NCBI RefSeq assembly: GCF_000935045.1
Contig: NZ_JYKS01000011.1
Span: 168,805-232,804, forward strand
Direction of reading: 5' to 3'
DNA: 64,000 nucleotides
Origin: Pseudomonas sp. 10-1B
GTDB lineage: Bacteria > Pseudomonadota > Gammaproteobacteria > Pseudomonadales > Pseudomonadaceae
Within the stretch, counting starts at the first letter, position 1. Each line of letters starts with the position of its first letter. Below, one piece after another: positions 19,901 to 28,376 of this stretch. The notes beneath the pieces are model-generated. The model had not been told where the DNA came from, made no database searches, and worked only from the letters and a program-made list of their open reading frames with translations. The position numbers were made by a program, and so were the translations under genes.

Positions 19901-20745
19901 TGGCGGTCAAAGCCTGGGAGGCGCTGTCGAAATTCACCGGCCGCGACCACAGCCACCTGGCCAAACGCAAGGAAGAAGAAAAGATCCGCTTCCGCGACCT
20001 GGTGGCGCAACCGCGCAAGATCATCTCCAGCCCCACCTGGTCAGGCCTGGAGGATGAACACGTGAGCTACAACGCCTCGTACACCAATGTCCATGAGCTG
20101 ATCCCCTGGCGCACCCTCACCGGTCGCCAGCAGTTCTACCAGGACCACCCCTGGATGCGCGCGTTTGGTGAGAGCCTGATGGTCTACCGCCCGCCGATCG
20201 ACACCAAGGCGGCCGCCAGCGTTGCCGCGCCGAAGAGTAACGGCAATCCGGAGATCGCCCTGAATTGGCTGACCCCGCACCAGAAATGGGGCATTCATTC
20301 CACCTACAGCGACAACCTGCTGATGCAGACCTTGTCGCGTGGTGGGCCGATCATCTGGATCAGCGAAGACGACGCCCAACGCATCGACGTGGCCGACAAC
20401 GACTGGATCGAGGTGTACAACGCCAACGGCGCCATTGCCGCCCGAGCGGTAGTGAGCCAGCGCGTGCGCCCCGGCATGGCGATGATGTACCACGCCCAGG
20501 AACGCATCGTGAACATCCCCGGGTCCGAGGTCACCGGTACCCGTGGCGGCATCCACAACTCGGTGACTCGCGTATGCCCCAAGCCAACCCACATGATCGG
20601 CGGCTACGCGCAGCTGTCCTATGGGTTCAACTACTACGGCACCGTAGGCTCGAACCGCGACGAGTTCGTCATCGTGCGCAAGATGAAGCGGGTCGACTGG
20701 CTGGACGGCGAGGGCAACGACTACCAGCAGGAGACCGTGAAATGA
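16981..20745 (+). CDS. narG: Respiratory nitrate reductase alpha subunit
   Basis: A 1254-residue molybdenum bis-MGD catalytic subunit that reduces nitrate to nitrite on the cytoplasmic face of the membrane. The N-terminal FS0 cluster ligands are visible as His50-x3-Cys54-x3-Cys58 within HGVNCTGSC. The region carrying the Asp ligand to Mo reads YNSGYIIAWGSN near residue 240. The C-terminal molybdopterin domain includes ISEDDAQRIDVADNDWIEVY. The length is typical. There is no Tat signal, as expected for membrane-bound NarG. Its stop overlaps the narH start (ATGA). Confidence 0.98.
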   Translation: MSFFIDRLRYLVKRPPEFANGHGETRDESRDWEDGYRQRWQYDKIARSTHGVNCTGSCSWKVYVKNGLVTWETQQTDYPRTRPDLPNHEPRGCPRGASYSWYLYSANRLKYPMVRKALIQLWRAALAVEPDPVRAWASIVEDPDKARQYKTIRGRGGFVRSDWDELQTLIAAANVYTVKQYGPDRVAGFSPIPAMSMVSYAAGTRYLSLIGGVCLSFYDWYCDLPPASPQVWGEQTDVPESADWYNSGYIIAWGSNVPQTRTPDAHFFTEVRYKGTKTIAITPDYAEIAKLCDEWMSAKQGTDAALAIAMGHVIFKEFHLDNPSAYFTDYIRRYTDMPMLVELEPREDGTLVPGKQLRASDFAGNLEQANNPEWKTLAWDEQGERLVVPRGSIGFRWGESGHWNLETVEAGGGEVQLCLSLLGRHDEVARVAFPYFGGIAREHFTHVPVRDVLYHHIPAKRLRLADGREVLATTVFDLSAGNYGIDRGLSATVGGTGEDDGASGYDQLKPYTPAWQQAITGVKAEQMIRIAREFANNADKTHGRSMIIVGAGMNHWYHMDMNYRGLINMLILCGCVGKSGGGWSHYVGQEKLRPQTGWTPLAFALDWHRPPRHMNSTSFFYNHSSQWRYEKLEVKELLSPLARSTDFSGSLVDYNVRAERMGWLPSAPQLGINPLRLAAAAQAAGQSTVDYTVDQLKRGTLRFASEDPDNPQNHPRNLFVWRSNLLGSSGKGHEYMLKYLLGTRHGVLGKDLGEAGGNKPEEVVWKDDAIEGKLDLAVTLDFRMSTTCLYSDVVLPTATWYEKDDLNTSDMHPFIHPLTAATDPAWEARSDWQIYDGIAQAFARVCVGHLGEETDLVTLPLQHDSPAELAQPEVRDWKKGECQAIPGKTMPSLIEVKRNYPETYERFSSVGPLLDTLGNGGKGIAWNTEAEVDLLGQLNYQKHEGSAAGRPRLASALDAAEMILTLAPETNGNVAVKAWEALSKFTGRDHSHLAKRKEEEKIRFRDLVAQPRKIISSPTWSGLEDEHVSYNASYTNVHELIPWRTLTGRQQFYQDHPWMRAFGESLMVYRPPIDTKAAASVAAPKSNGNPEIALNWLTPHQKWGIHSTYSDNLLMQTLSRGGPIIWISEDDAQRIDVADNDWIEVYNANGAIAARAVVSQRVRPGMAMMYHAQERIVNIPGSEVTGTRGGIHNSVTRVCPKPTHMIGGYAQLSYGFNYYGTVGSNRDEFVIVRKMKRVDWLDGEGNDYQQETVK

Positions 20746-22298
20746 AGATCCGTTCCCAGGTCGGCATGGTCCTGAACCTCGACAAATGCATCGGCTGCCA
20801 CACCTGCTCGGTCACCTGCAAGAACGTCTGGACCAGTCGCGAAGGCGTCGAATACGCCTGGTTCAACAACGTCGAGACCAAGCCCGGTATCGGCTATCCC
20901 AAGGAGTGGGAGAACCAGAAAAAGTGGCGCGGGGGCTGGGTGCGCAACCCTGACGGCTCGATCAACCCAGGCATCGGCGGCAAGTGGCGGGTGCTGGCGA
21001 ATATCTTCGCCAACCCCGACCTGCCGGAAATCGACGATTACTACGAGCCCTTCACTTTCGACTATGAGCACCTGCACACGGCCAAGAGCGGCGACCACCA
21101 GCCAGTCGCCCGGCCGCGCTCGCTGATTTCCGGGCAGCGCATGAACAAGATCGAGTGGGGCCCGAACTGGGAGGAACTGCTCGGCACCGAGTTCGCCAAG
21201 CGCCGCCGCGATGTCAACTTCGACCAGGTCCAGGCCGACATCTACGGCCAGTTCGAAAACACCTTCATGATGTACCTGCCGCGCCTGTGCGAGCACTGCC
21301 TCAACCCTGCCTGCGTCGCATCCTGCCCCAGCGGGGCGATCTACAAGCGCGAGGAGGACGGCATCGTGCTGATCGACCAGGATAAGTGCCGGGGCTGGCG
21401 CATGTGCATCAGCGGCTGCCCTTACAAGAAGATCTACTACAACTGGAAGAGCGGAAAATCGGAAAAATGCATCTTCTGCTACCCACGCATCGAAACCGGC
21501 CAGCCAACGGTCTGCTCCGAGACCTGCGTCGGGCGCATTCGCTACCTGGGTGTATTGCTGTACGACGCCGACCGTATCGAGGAGGTGGCGGCTTCGGCCG
21601 ACGACCGTGACCTCTACCACCGCCAGTGCGAAATCTTTCTTGATCCGCACGACCCAGCCATCATCGAGCAGGCGCGCAAGGACGGTGTGCCCGACAGCGT
21701 CATCAGCGCGGCCCAGGCCTCGCCGGTCTACAAGCTGGCGATCGACTGGCAGTTGGCCTTACCACTGCATCCAGAGTACCGCACCCTGCCCATGGTCTGG
21801 TACGTGCCACCTCTGTCGCCGATTCAGTCCGCGGCCGAGGCCGGCCACGTCGAATTCGACGGCGTGCTGCCGAAAATAGAATCGCTGCGCATCCCGGTGC
21901 GGTACCTGGCAAACATGCTCACCGCCGGCGAAGAGGCCCCGGTGGTACTGGCCCTCAAGCGCCTGATGGCGATGCGCGTGTACATGCGGGGCAAACATGT
22001 CGACGGTACGCTGAACACGGCGGTGCTCGACCAAGTCGGGCTGAGCCAGCGCCAGGTCGAAGACATGTACCGGTACCTTGCCATTGCCAACTATGAAGAC
22101 CGCTTCGTCATCCCCACCGGCCACCGTGAGCAGATACCGGACGTATTCGCCGAGCGCAGCGGCTGCGGCTTCACCTTCGGCGACGGGTGCAATGGCGGGC
22201 GCAACGAGATCAGCCTGTTCGGCGGACGCAAACAGACCACCACGCTGGTCAGGCCGGTGCAGACATTCGACCCGCTGGAGGACAGCCGTCATGAGTGA
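20742..22298 (+). CDS. narH: Respiratory nitrate reductase beta subunit (Fe-S)
   Basis: A 518-residue electron-transfer subunit linking NarI haems to NarG. Start ATG 20742 overlaps the narG stop. Cysteine groups are in order: CIGCHTCSVTCK (from residue 16), CEHCLNPACVASCP, CRGWRMCISGCP and CIFCYPRIE...CSETCVGR. Trp in CRGWRMC replaces a Cys and marks the 3Fe-4S cluster, as in all NarH. Its stop overlaps the narJ start by eight bases. Nothing unusual. Confidence 0.98.
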   Translation: MKIRSQVGMVLNLDKCIGCHTCSVTCKNVWTSREGVEYAWFNNVETKPGIGYPKEWENQKKWRGGWVRNPDGSINPGIGGKWRVLANIFANPDLPEIDDYYEPFTFDYEHLHTAKSGDHQPVARPRSLISGQRMNKIEWGPNWEELLGTEFAKRRRDVNFDQVQADIYGQFENTFMMYLPRLCEHCLNPACVASCPSGAIYKREEDGIVLIDQDKCRGWRMCISGCPYKKIYYNWKSGKSEKCIFCYPRIETGQPTVCSETCVGRIRYLGVLLYDADRIEEVAASADDRDLYHRQCEIFLDPHDPAIIEQARKDGVPDSVISAAQASPVYKLAIDWQLALPLHPEYRTLPMVWYVPPLSPIQSAAEAGHVEFDGVLPKIESLRIPVRYLANMLTAGEEAPVVLALKRLMAMRVYMRGKHVDGTLNTAVLDQVGLSQRQVEDMYRYLAIANYEDRFVIPTGHREQIPDVFAERSGCGFTFGDGCNGGRNEISLFGGRKQTTTLVRPVQTFDPLEDSRHE

Positions 22299-23031
22299 AT
22301 GCATGCTGAGTCTGCGCGTGCTGGCCCGCCTGCTCGATTATCCGAGCGCCGAACTCCTGGCCGCCAGCCCCGAACTTATCGAACTCATCGAAAGCGAAAC
22401 CCGCTGGCCGCAGCCGCTGCGCAAGGCCCTGACGCAGTGGTGCCGGGACCTGGCGGCGAGCGACCTGCTTGACCTCGAGGAAGCCTACGTGGAGCTGTTC
22501 GACCGTGGCCGCGCGGTGTCGCTATTGCTGTTCGAGCATGTACATGGCGAGTCGCGCGACCGGGGCCAGGCGATGGTCAACCTGCTGGCCGAATACGCGG
22601 CTGCCGGCTTCCTGCTGGATGCCCGCGAGCTGCCTGACCATCTGCCGCTGTTTCTCGAATACCTGTCCACGCGTGACCAAGCCGAGATCGGCCAATGGCT
22701 GGGCGAGATCCAGTCGATCCTGGTCTTGCTCGGGGCCCGTCTGGAAGAGCGCAACAGCCGCTACGCCCTGGTTCCCCGTGCTCTGCTGACCCTGATCGGT
22801 GCCAGCGACAGTATCGCCACACAGCGCCCGGCCGCCAGCGCTGAGCCTGCGGACAACACGCCCCAGGCCCTGGACGCCGTATGGGAAGAAGAAGCGGTGC
22901 GTTTCGAGGCCAGCTCCGACCAGGATTGCAGCCTGCAATCGGCTGAGGGGCGGCGCCTGGCCGAGCGCAAGTACGACGCCATTCCCCAAGTCATCCAGGT
23001 CATGCCGCCCAGCCCTGGCAGCGGCCAATGA
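22291..23031 (+). CDS. narJ: Nitrate reductase chaperone (Mo-cofactor assembly)
   Basis: A 246-residue NarJ/TorD-family chaperone that binds apo-NarG and helps insert the molybdenum cofactor; it is not part of the final enzyme. The ATG at 22291 lies inside the end of narH. Recognisable features are LARLLDYPSAELLA, the YVELFDRGRAVSLLLFEHVH core and DHLPLFLEYLS. The C-terminal ~70 residues are acidic and weakly conserved, as usual. Its position between narH and narI is canonical. Confidence 0.96.
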   Translation: MSECMLSLRVLARLLDYPSAELLAASPELIELIESETRWPQPLRKALTQWCRDLAASDLLDLEEAYVELFDRGRAVSLLLFEHVHGESRDRGQAMVNLLAEYAAAGFLLDARELPDHLPLFLEYLSTRDQAEIGQWLGEIQSILVLLGARLEERNSRYALVPRALLTLIGASDSIATQRPAASAEPADNTPQALDAVWEEEAVRFEASSDQDCSLQSAEGRRLAERKYDAIPQVIQVMPPSPGSGQ

Positions 23032-23044
23032 ACGGAGGTGCATC

Positions 23045-23728
23045 ATGTTCAAGGAATACCTGCTCCACCTGATCTACGGCTATTACCCTTACCTGGCTGG
23101 CACGGTGTTTCTGCTCGGCAGCCTGTTCCGCTACGATCACGGGCAATACACGTGGAAGACCGGCTCCAGCCAGATGCTATCGAGCAAGCACATGCGCCTG
23201 GCGAGCAACCTGTTTCACATCGGCATCCTGGTCATCTTTTTCGGCCACCTGTTCGGCCTGCTGACGCCTCATTGGGTCTACGGCCCGTTCCTGTCCGCCG
23301 GTCATAAGCAGTTGATGGCGATCATCATCGGCGGTGCGGCCGGCGTGTTATGCGTGATTGGCGGCGCGATGCTGCTCTGGCGCCGGCTGTTCAACCCGCG
23401 CGTGCGTGCCTCGTCCAGCCTGATGGACAACGCCATTCTCATCCTGCTGCTGTTGCAGGCGTGCCTGGGGCTGATCACCATCTTCTTCTCCTACGGCCAC
23501 CTGGACGGCGAGATGATGCTGACCCTGGCCAACTGGGCCCAGGCCATCGTGCTGTTCAACGGTGATGCGGCCAACTACCTGAACGACACGCCGGTCATCT
23601 TCAAGCTGCATATTTTCCTTGGGCTGACCATCATTTTGCTGTTCCCCTTCACCCGCCTGGTGCACGTGTGGAGCATTCCGCTGGGGTATTTCGGGCGCAA
23701 TTATCAAATCGTGCGTCGACGTGGCTGA
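23045..23728 (+). CDS. narI: Respiratory nitrate reductase gamma subunit (cytochrome b)
   Basis: A 227-residue membrane subunit that oxidises quinol and passes electrons through two b haems to NarH. It has five hydrophobic helices starting YPYLAGTVFLLGSLFRY. Haem-ligand histidines lie in LFHIGILVIFFGHLFGL (helix II) and in the C-terminal KLHIFLGLTIILLFPFTRLVH. The start at 23045 is preceded by a strong CGGAGG. Short spacing to narJ (13 bp) and the parvulin (11 bp) supports one transcript. Confidence 0.97.
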   Translation: MFKEYLLHLIYGYYPYLAGTVFLLGSLFRYDHGQYTWKTGSSQMLSSKHMRLASNLFHIGILVIFFGHLFGLLTPHWVYGPFLSAGHKQLMAIIIGGAAGVLCVIGGAMLLWRRLFNPRVRASSSLMDNAILILLLLQACLGLITIFFSYGHLDGEMMLTLANWAQAIVLFNGDAANYLNDTPVIFKLHIFLGLTIILLFPFTRLVHVWSIPLGYFGRNYQIVRRRG

Positions 23729-23739
23729 GGAGAGGCAGC

Positions 23740-24522
23740 ATGGAGATGATTGCAATGCAATCCCTGCCGGCCGGGCCGGCAATGGTCATCCGGGTAGGTG
23801 ATACCTTGCTCAGCGAGGCGGATATCGCTCAGGAAACACCGTTTCACCCGGCGGCATCGTTGCAAGAGGCCCAGCGCAGCGCCGCACGGGCATTGGTGGT
23901 ACGTGAACTGCTTAACCAGCGGGCCGCGGTGCTGGGGTTGCCGCCGGGTGATGAAACGATAGCCCGGCTGCTGGAGCGTGAGCTGAACGTGCCGGAGGCG
24001 AACGAAGCCGACAGCAAGCGCTACTTCGAAAGCCATCGTGAGCATTTCTGCAAGCCGGCGTTGATGAAAGTCCGGCATATCCTGCTACCGGCCGCCCCGG
24101 AGGATGCCCGGGCGCGAGACACCCACTACCGCCTGGGTGAGCGGTTGCTGACGCAACTGGTTGAACGCCCCGAACGCTTCACCGAATTGGCCCAGCGCCA
24201 TTCGGCGTGCCCCTCGAAGGACCAAGGCGGCGAACTGGGCTGGGTAAGCACAGGTCAGACCGTGCCCGAGCTCGACCAGGCCCTGCAACGCCTGTCAGTC
24301 GGATTGCACGACCGGCCGCTGGCATCGCGGTATGGTTGGCATGTGCTGCAGGTGGACGAGCGGGTGGAGCGTGAGCAGTTGTCTTATGAGCAGGTCACCG
24401 GGCGGGTGCGCCAGTACTTGCGGGAGGAGGCGACGCGCCGGGCATTGCGGGAGTATCTGTTGGCCCTGGAAGCAGAGTTCGGCGTTGAGGGGTTCAGCTT
24501 GGACAGCTCTACAACCTATTAG
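23740..24522 (+). CDS. PpiC/parvulin-type peptidyl-prolyl isomerase
   Basis: A 260-residue NifM-like protein: a helical N-terminal part followed by a parvulin domain (KPALMKVRHILLPAAPED, GGELGWVSTGQTVPELDQAL, ASRYGWHVLQVDERV). There is no signal peptide, so it should act in the cytoplasm. It is 11 bp from narI with GAGGAGAGG before the ATG. A gene of this type follows narI in P. aeruginosa, which suggests a folding or maturation role for nitrate reductase. The moaA-type gene that comes next in P. aeruginosa is absent here. Confidence 0.92.
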   Translation: MEMIAMQSLPAGPAMVIRVGDTLLSEADIAQETPFHPAASLQEAQRSAARALVVRELLNQRAAVLGLPPGDETIARLLERELNVPEANEADSKRYFESHREHFCKPALMKVRHILLPAAPEDARARDTHYRLGERLLTQLVERPERFTELAQRHSACPSKDQGGELGWVSTGQTVPELDQALQRLSVGLHDRPLASRYGWHVLQVDERVEREQLSYEQVTGRVRQYLREEATRRALREYLLALEAEFGVEGFSLDSSTTY

Positions 24523-24645
24523 AACTGTGGTCTCGGCCAGAAAAACTAAGAACCAAGGAAAATTGGTCGGGCAGAAAGCCCCGCTCCGACTGCAAGATAT
24601 CTGGAAAATTAGCGGAGTTGAAGTGATGGCATCGAGTCCTCTGGA

Positions 24646-24921
24646 GTGAAAAATATCAGTCAAATCACTCAGATCATGGCCCGGCTTTCGGAGCTGCTGC
24701 GTCTTGGCAGCGAAGATGAATGGGCAGCACGTGTTGATCAGTGCCGAATGGAGCTACCGAGCGATAGTAGCCACGTCCTTTCAAAGATATTGAGGCTCTT
24801 CGGTGGAATGGGATCGCTCACTGATGTCGTTCTCTACCGCAACGGTCAACCACTGCTCAGTGAAAATAATGAGCTTGCCGAACTGCGTACTAAATTGTAC
24901 GAGCTCTGCATGGTCGCTTAG
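24646..24921 (+). CDS. Small DUF6966-like protein, unknown function
   Basis: A 91-residue soluble protein with no signal peptide. It resembles small Pseudomonas proteins carrying the motif LFGGMGSLTDVVL followed by an ELAELRTKLYELC helix; I recall these as DUF6966. The start is uncertain: GTG at 24646 or ATG at 24676, neither with a strong ribosome-binding site. It stands alone between the nar operon and repeat sequences and is somewhat less GC-rich than nar. Confidence 0.6.
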   Translation: MKNISQITQIMARLSELLRLGSEDEWAARVDQCRMELPSDSSHVLSKILRLFGGMGSLTDVVLYRNGQPLLSENNELAELRTKLYELCMVA

Positions 24922-24995
24922 AGGCACTCCGAATATTGCCTGGCTCATCCATTAGCGCCTGCAATGGGTCGAAAACAGCCGATCGCGGTTGACCG

Positions 24996-25160
24996 CTAAC
25001 GACCCGTTGCTGCCGGTGAGCCGAACAGCAATCTTTGTGGGAGCGGGCGTGCCCGCGAAGAATCCAACGCGGAGCCTGGCACCGGCTGCGCCGGTGTTCG
25101 CGGGCACGCCCGCTCCCACAGAGTGCGCATCGCGCTCACGAAACCAGTTATTTTTCAGTG
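24996..25160 (-). repeat. REP doublet, copy B (inverted) of ~165 bp repeat
   Basis: This is the reverse complement of copy A at 12188-12354, with about three differences over ~165 bp. It includes the two REP arms, the inner ACCGGCTGCGCCGGTGTT hairpin and the AACTGGTTT flank. GGGTCGA/TCGACCC dyads border it at 24966-25006 and 25169-25208. It lies just after the nar block, so the two copies bracket 12.6 kb. Confidence 0.9.
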
Positions 25161-25239
25161 TCTGCAATGGGTCGATTGCGGTCACTCGCGAGTGACAACT
25201 ATCGACCCATAGCGGCGGTTGCGTCTGTCAGCGGACCTT

Positions 25240-25322
25240 GTGGGAGCGGGTTCACCCGCGAACACCGGCAAAGCCGGTGCCATCCACCGCGTCGTCTGCT
25301 TCGCGGGTAAACCCGCTCCCAC
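25240..25322. repeat. REP doublet, variant C
   Basis: A third REP pair (GTGGGAGCGGGTTCACCCGC ... complement) with a TTCACCC core in place of the CGTGCCC core of copies A and B, around an ACCGGCAAAGCCGGTGCC hairpin. It belongs to a different REP subclass. With copy B and the GGGTCGA dyads it fills the gene-free stretch 24922-25464, where I saw no coding sequence. Confidence 0.88.
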
Positions 25323-25464
25323 AGAGTGCGTGTCGCATTTGCAAAATCCGCTATCGTTCAGCGGCTGCAATGGGTCCGATGCGGACATCCTCGGGGGCAG
25401 TCGAGCGCTCTTGCCTGGCGTGACCAGCCAGCCGTCGTCATGTGACATCCGCCCCACTCGTTGT

Positions 25465-26379
25465 TCATTCGGATGCAAACGACGGTCGTTCCGCGAACCA
25501 TGCCACCGCCAACTCCTTGAACGCCTCAGCCGAAGGCGTCAGCGGATAACGCTGATCATGCGCCAGTACGATGCTATGCGTTGGCAATTTCTCCAGAGTC
25601 GGCCGACATACCAGCGCTTGACCATCATAACTACGGTCACCAAATGGCCGGGTATAAATCAGCGCCACTCCAAACCCATTGGCGACGAGGCTACGCTGCA
25701 ACTCGAAAGTGCGCACGCGGTGCACAACGGCGGGTGAAAGATCGTAAAAGCTGAACAGATCCAACACATGCTGCCAACTGTGGACCTGGTCGGTGACTAC
25801 CAGGGTGTATTCGGATAGCGCTTTGAGACTGACGCGCGACTCCTTGGCCAACGGGTGATCGGCCGACAGCAGTACCTGGGCGGTCAGCTGACACAGCTGA
25901 GTGCATTGAGTGTTCGGAGGTAAACCTAGATCGTAAGTGATTGCCAACTCTATCGCCCCCTCGCCAAGCCGCTTGCCAACATAATCGAAGCTGCCTTCGC
26001 GCATATCGACAGTGACCCTTGGGCAGGACTCCTGCATCCGTCGCACAATTTGTGGCAGGCAATAGGGCGCCAGATCTTCAAAGCATCCGACCACCAATTC
26101 TCCAACACACTCTCCTGCATTGGCATTGATCTCGGCAAAGGTCCGAGCCTCTGTCAGAACGCGACGGGCCTGGACCATGACGGTACGACCGAATGGGGTC
26201 AGCGATATACCGAGGCCACGCTGGCGTATGAAGATTGATTGACCCAGCACCTCCTCCAGTTCGGTGATGGCCGCCGAGATGGACGGTTGTGAAACATGAA
26301 GCTCCATGGCGGCAGTGGTCAGGTTTCCGTGCTTGGCCGCTGCGAGCGCGTAGCGAAGCTGTCGCAGTGTGAACTTCAT
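25465..26379 (-). CDS. LysR-family transcriptional regulator
   Basis: A 304-residue LysR regulator with HTH HGNLTTAAMELHVSQPSISA, the wing FIRQRGLGISLTPFGR and a full effector domain. It is divergent from the ABC transporter/HAL-like operon, 102 bp away, so it most likely senses the transported amine or amino acid and controls that operon. Start ATG 26379 gives MKFTLRQLRY, the standard LysR opening. Confidence 0.93.
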   Translation of the reverse strand: MKFTLRQLRYALAAAKHGNLTTAAMELHVSQPSISAAITELEEVLGQSIFIRQRGLGISLTPFGRTVMVQARRVLTEARTFAEINANAGECVGELVVGCFEDLAPYCLPQIVRRMQESCPRVTVDMREGSFDYVGKRLGEGAIELAITYDLGLPPNTQCTQLCQLTAQVLLSADHPLAKESRVSLKALSEYTLVVTDQVHSWQHVLDLFSFYDLSPAVVHRVRTFELQRSLVANGFGVALIYTRPFGDRSYDGQALVCRPTLEKLPTHSIVLAHDQRYPLTPSAEAFKELAVAWFAERPSFASE

Positions 26380-26393
26380 AGGTTTTTCCGTGG

Positions 26394-26403
26394 TGATGCA
26401 TCA
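26394..26403. promoter_or_regulatory. TGATGCATCA palindrome, candidate LysR operator
   Basis: A perfect 10 bp palindrome 14 bp upstream of the LysR start and 78 bp from the ABC binding-protein start. The location fits an autoregulatory LysR site. The assignment rests on symmetry and position only. Confidence 0.3.
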
Positions 26404-26481
26404 GGACTTATTATTTTATCCTTTTTTGAGGTTGTGAAATATTTCTCCCGCGCAGTGATCATCTTGTTTGGGAGCGTCACA

Positions 26482-27450
26482 ATGAAAATTACAAAGGCTC
26501 TGCTGACCACGACACTTTCTTTCGGGCTCCTGGCGTCCGCTGGGGCCAGCCAGGCGGCCGGTTGGTGCGAGTCTGGCAAACCGGTGAAATTCGCAGGTTT
26601 GAACTGGGAAAGCGGGATGCTGCTCACTGACGTGATGCAGTTCGTGCTGAAACATGGCTATGGCTGTGATACCGATAGCCTGCCGGGTAACTCCATCTCC
26701 ATGGAAAACGCCCTGAGCAGCAACGATATTCAGGTTTTTGCCGAAGAGTGGGTGGGGCGCAGCAAGGTCTGGAACAAGGCGGCGGCTGCCGGCAAGGTCG
26801 TTGGCGTCGGCTCGCCAGTCGTTGGCGCGGTCGAAGGCTGGTATGTGCCGCGTTATGTGATCGAAGGCGATGCCAAGCGCAAACTCGAAGCCAAGGCACC
26901 GAACCTCAAGACCATCGCCGATCTGGGGCAGTACGCCCAGGTGTTCAAGGATCCGGAAGAGCCGGACAAGGGGCGCTTCTACAATTGCCCGGCCGGCTGG
27001 ACCTGCGAGTTGGACAACAGCGAGATGCTCAAGAGCTACGGCCTGGAGAGCACCTATACCAACTTCCGCCCGGGCACCGGCCCGGCACTGGATGCCGCCG
27101 TATTATCGAGCTACAAGCGTGGCGAGCCGATCCTTTTCTACTACTGGTCGCCAACCCCGCTGATGGGCCAGGCCGACCTGGTCAAGCTGGACGAGAAGCC
27201 AGGCGTGGATAAATCCGTGACCATCAAGGTAGGTGTGTCGAAGACCTTCCATGAGCAGGCGCCGGAACTGGTGGCGGTGCTGGAAAAGGTCAGCCTGCCG
27301 ATCGATCTGCTGAACCAGAACCTGGCGCGCATGAGCAAGGAGCGTATCGAGTCGCCGGAACTGGCCAGGTTGTTCCTCAAGGAGCACCCCGAAGTCTGGC
27401 ACAGCTGGGTCATCGAAGACGCAGCCAAAAAGGTAGACGCGGCACTCTGA
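26482..27450 (+). CDS. ABC importer binding protein, glycine betaine/proline/histidine family
   Basis: A 322-residue periplasmic protein with signal peptide (LLTTTLSFGLLASAGASQAAG). It has the OpuAC-type fold features WESGMLLTDVMQFVLKHGYG, ENALSSNDIQVFAEEW, VPRYVI and FYYWSPTPLM. Two internal cysteines in YNCPAGWTCELD and the Trp/Tyr pattern resemble HutX/ProX/ChoX-type binders of quaternary amines, proline or histidine. ATG 26482 is preceded by GGGAG. It heads a permease/ATPase/HAL-like operon, so an imidazole or betaine amino acid is a plausible ligand. The ligand is inferred from context. Confidence 0.88.
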   Translation: MKITKALLTTTLSFGLLASAGASQAAGWCESGKPVKFAGLNWESGMLLTDVMQFVLKHGYGCDTDSLPGNSISMENALSSNDIQVFAEEWVGRSKVWNKAAAAGKVVGVGSPVVGAVEGWYVPRYVIEGDAKRKLEAKAPNLKTIADLGQYAQVFKDPEEPDKGRFYNCPAGWTCELDNSEMLKSYGLESTYTNFRPGTGPALDAAVLSSYKRGEPILFYYWSPTPLMGQADLVKLDEKPGVDKSVTIKVGVSKTFHEQAPELVAVLEKVSLPIDLLNQNLARMSKERIESPELARLFLKEHPEVWHSWVIEDAAKKVDAAL

Positions 27451-27524
27451 GCCGTGGACTCGTCCGGCTTCTGCCGGATAAGCCACACGACAGTCCGCTT
27501 CATACACTTGCTCGAGATAATTCC

Positions 27525-28376
27525 ATGTTTCCCAAAAACTTCACGTTTTCCATTGCCGACTGGGTCAATGGCTGGGTCGATGCGCTGGTAACCAACTACG
27601 GTGACGTGTTCCGACATATCTCCGACACCCTGCTGTGGGCCATCGTCAACCTCGAAGGCCTGTTGCGAGCAATACCCTGGTGGCTGATGCTGGCCATCGT
27701 CGCTGGTATTGCCTGGCACGCCACCCGCAAAGTCGTGACCACTGCAGTGATCGTCGGCTTGCTCTTCCTGGTCGGTGCGGTCGGTCTCTGGGACAAGCTG
27801 ATGCAGACCCTGGCACTGATGCTGGTAGCAACGCTGATATCGGTGCTGGTCGGCATTCCGCTGGGTATCCTGTCGGCACGCAGCGATCGCCTGCGGACGG
27901 TGTTGATGCCGCTACTCGACATCATGCAAACCATGCCCAGCTTCGTGTACCTGATTCCGGTACTGATGCTGTTCGGCCTGGGCAAGGTGCCGGCGATCTT
28001 TGCCACCGTCATCTATGCCGCCCCGCCGCTGATTCGCCTTACCGACCTGGGCATTCGCCAAGTGGATGGTGAGGTCATGGAGGCGATCAATGCATTCGGT
28101 GCCAATCGCATGCAACAACTGTTCGGCGTGCAACTGCCACTGGCGTTGCCGAGCATCATGGCCGGTATCAACCAGACCACCATGATGTCCCTGTCGATGG
28201 TGGTCATCGCGTCGATGATTGGTGCCCGTGGCTTGGGTGAAGACGTCCTGGTCGGTATCCAGACCCTGAATGTGGGCCGCGGCCTCGAAGCGGGCCTGGC
28301 CATTGTGATTCTGGCGGTTGTGATCGACCGCATTACTCAGGCCTATGGCCGGCCACGGCATGGGGTGGGCAAATGA
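27525..28376 (+). CDS. ABC importer permease, proline/betaine/histidine family
   Basis: A 283-residue inner-membrane permease with about six helices ([35 protein letters not shown]) and the EAA-type cytoplasmic loop around [20 protein letters not shown]. It is 74 bp downstream of the binding protein, and its stop overlaps the ATPase start by four bases. There is no fused binding domain, so it works with the separate periplasmic protein. Confidence 0.93.
   Translation: MFPKNFTFSIADWVNGWVDALVTNYGDVFRHISDTLLWAIVNLEGLLRAIPWWLMLAIVAGIAWHATRKVVTTAVIVGLLFLVGAVGLWDKLMQTLALMLVATLISVLVGIPLGILSARSDRLRTVLMPLLDIMQTMPSFVYLIPVLMLFGLGKVPAIFATVIYAAPPLIRLTDLGIRQVDGEVMEAINAFGANRMQQLFGVQLPLALPSIMAGINQTTMMSLSMVVIASMIGARGLGEDVLVGIQTLNVGRGLEAGLAIVILAVVIDRITQAYGRPRHGVGK

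Noticed and set aside
12188..25322. REP clusters read as a CRISPR array
   Set aside because: The repeats are REP doublets with inverted arms, not direct repeats with regular spacers, and no cas genes are present.
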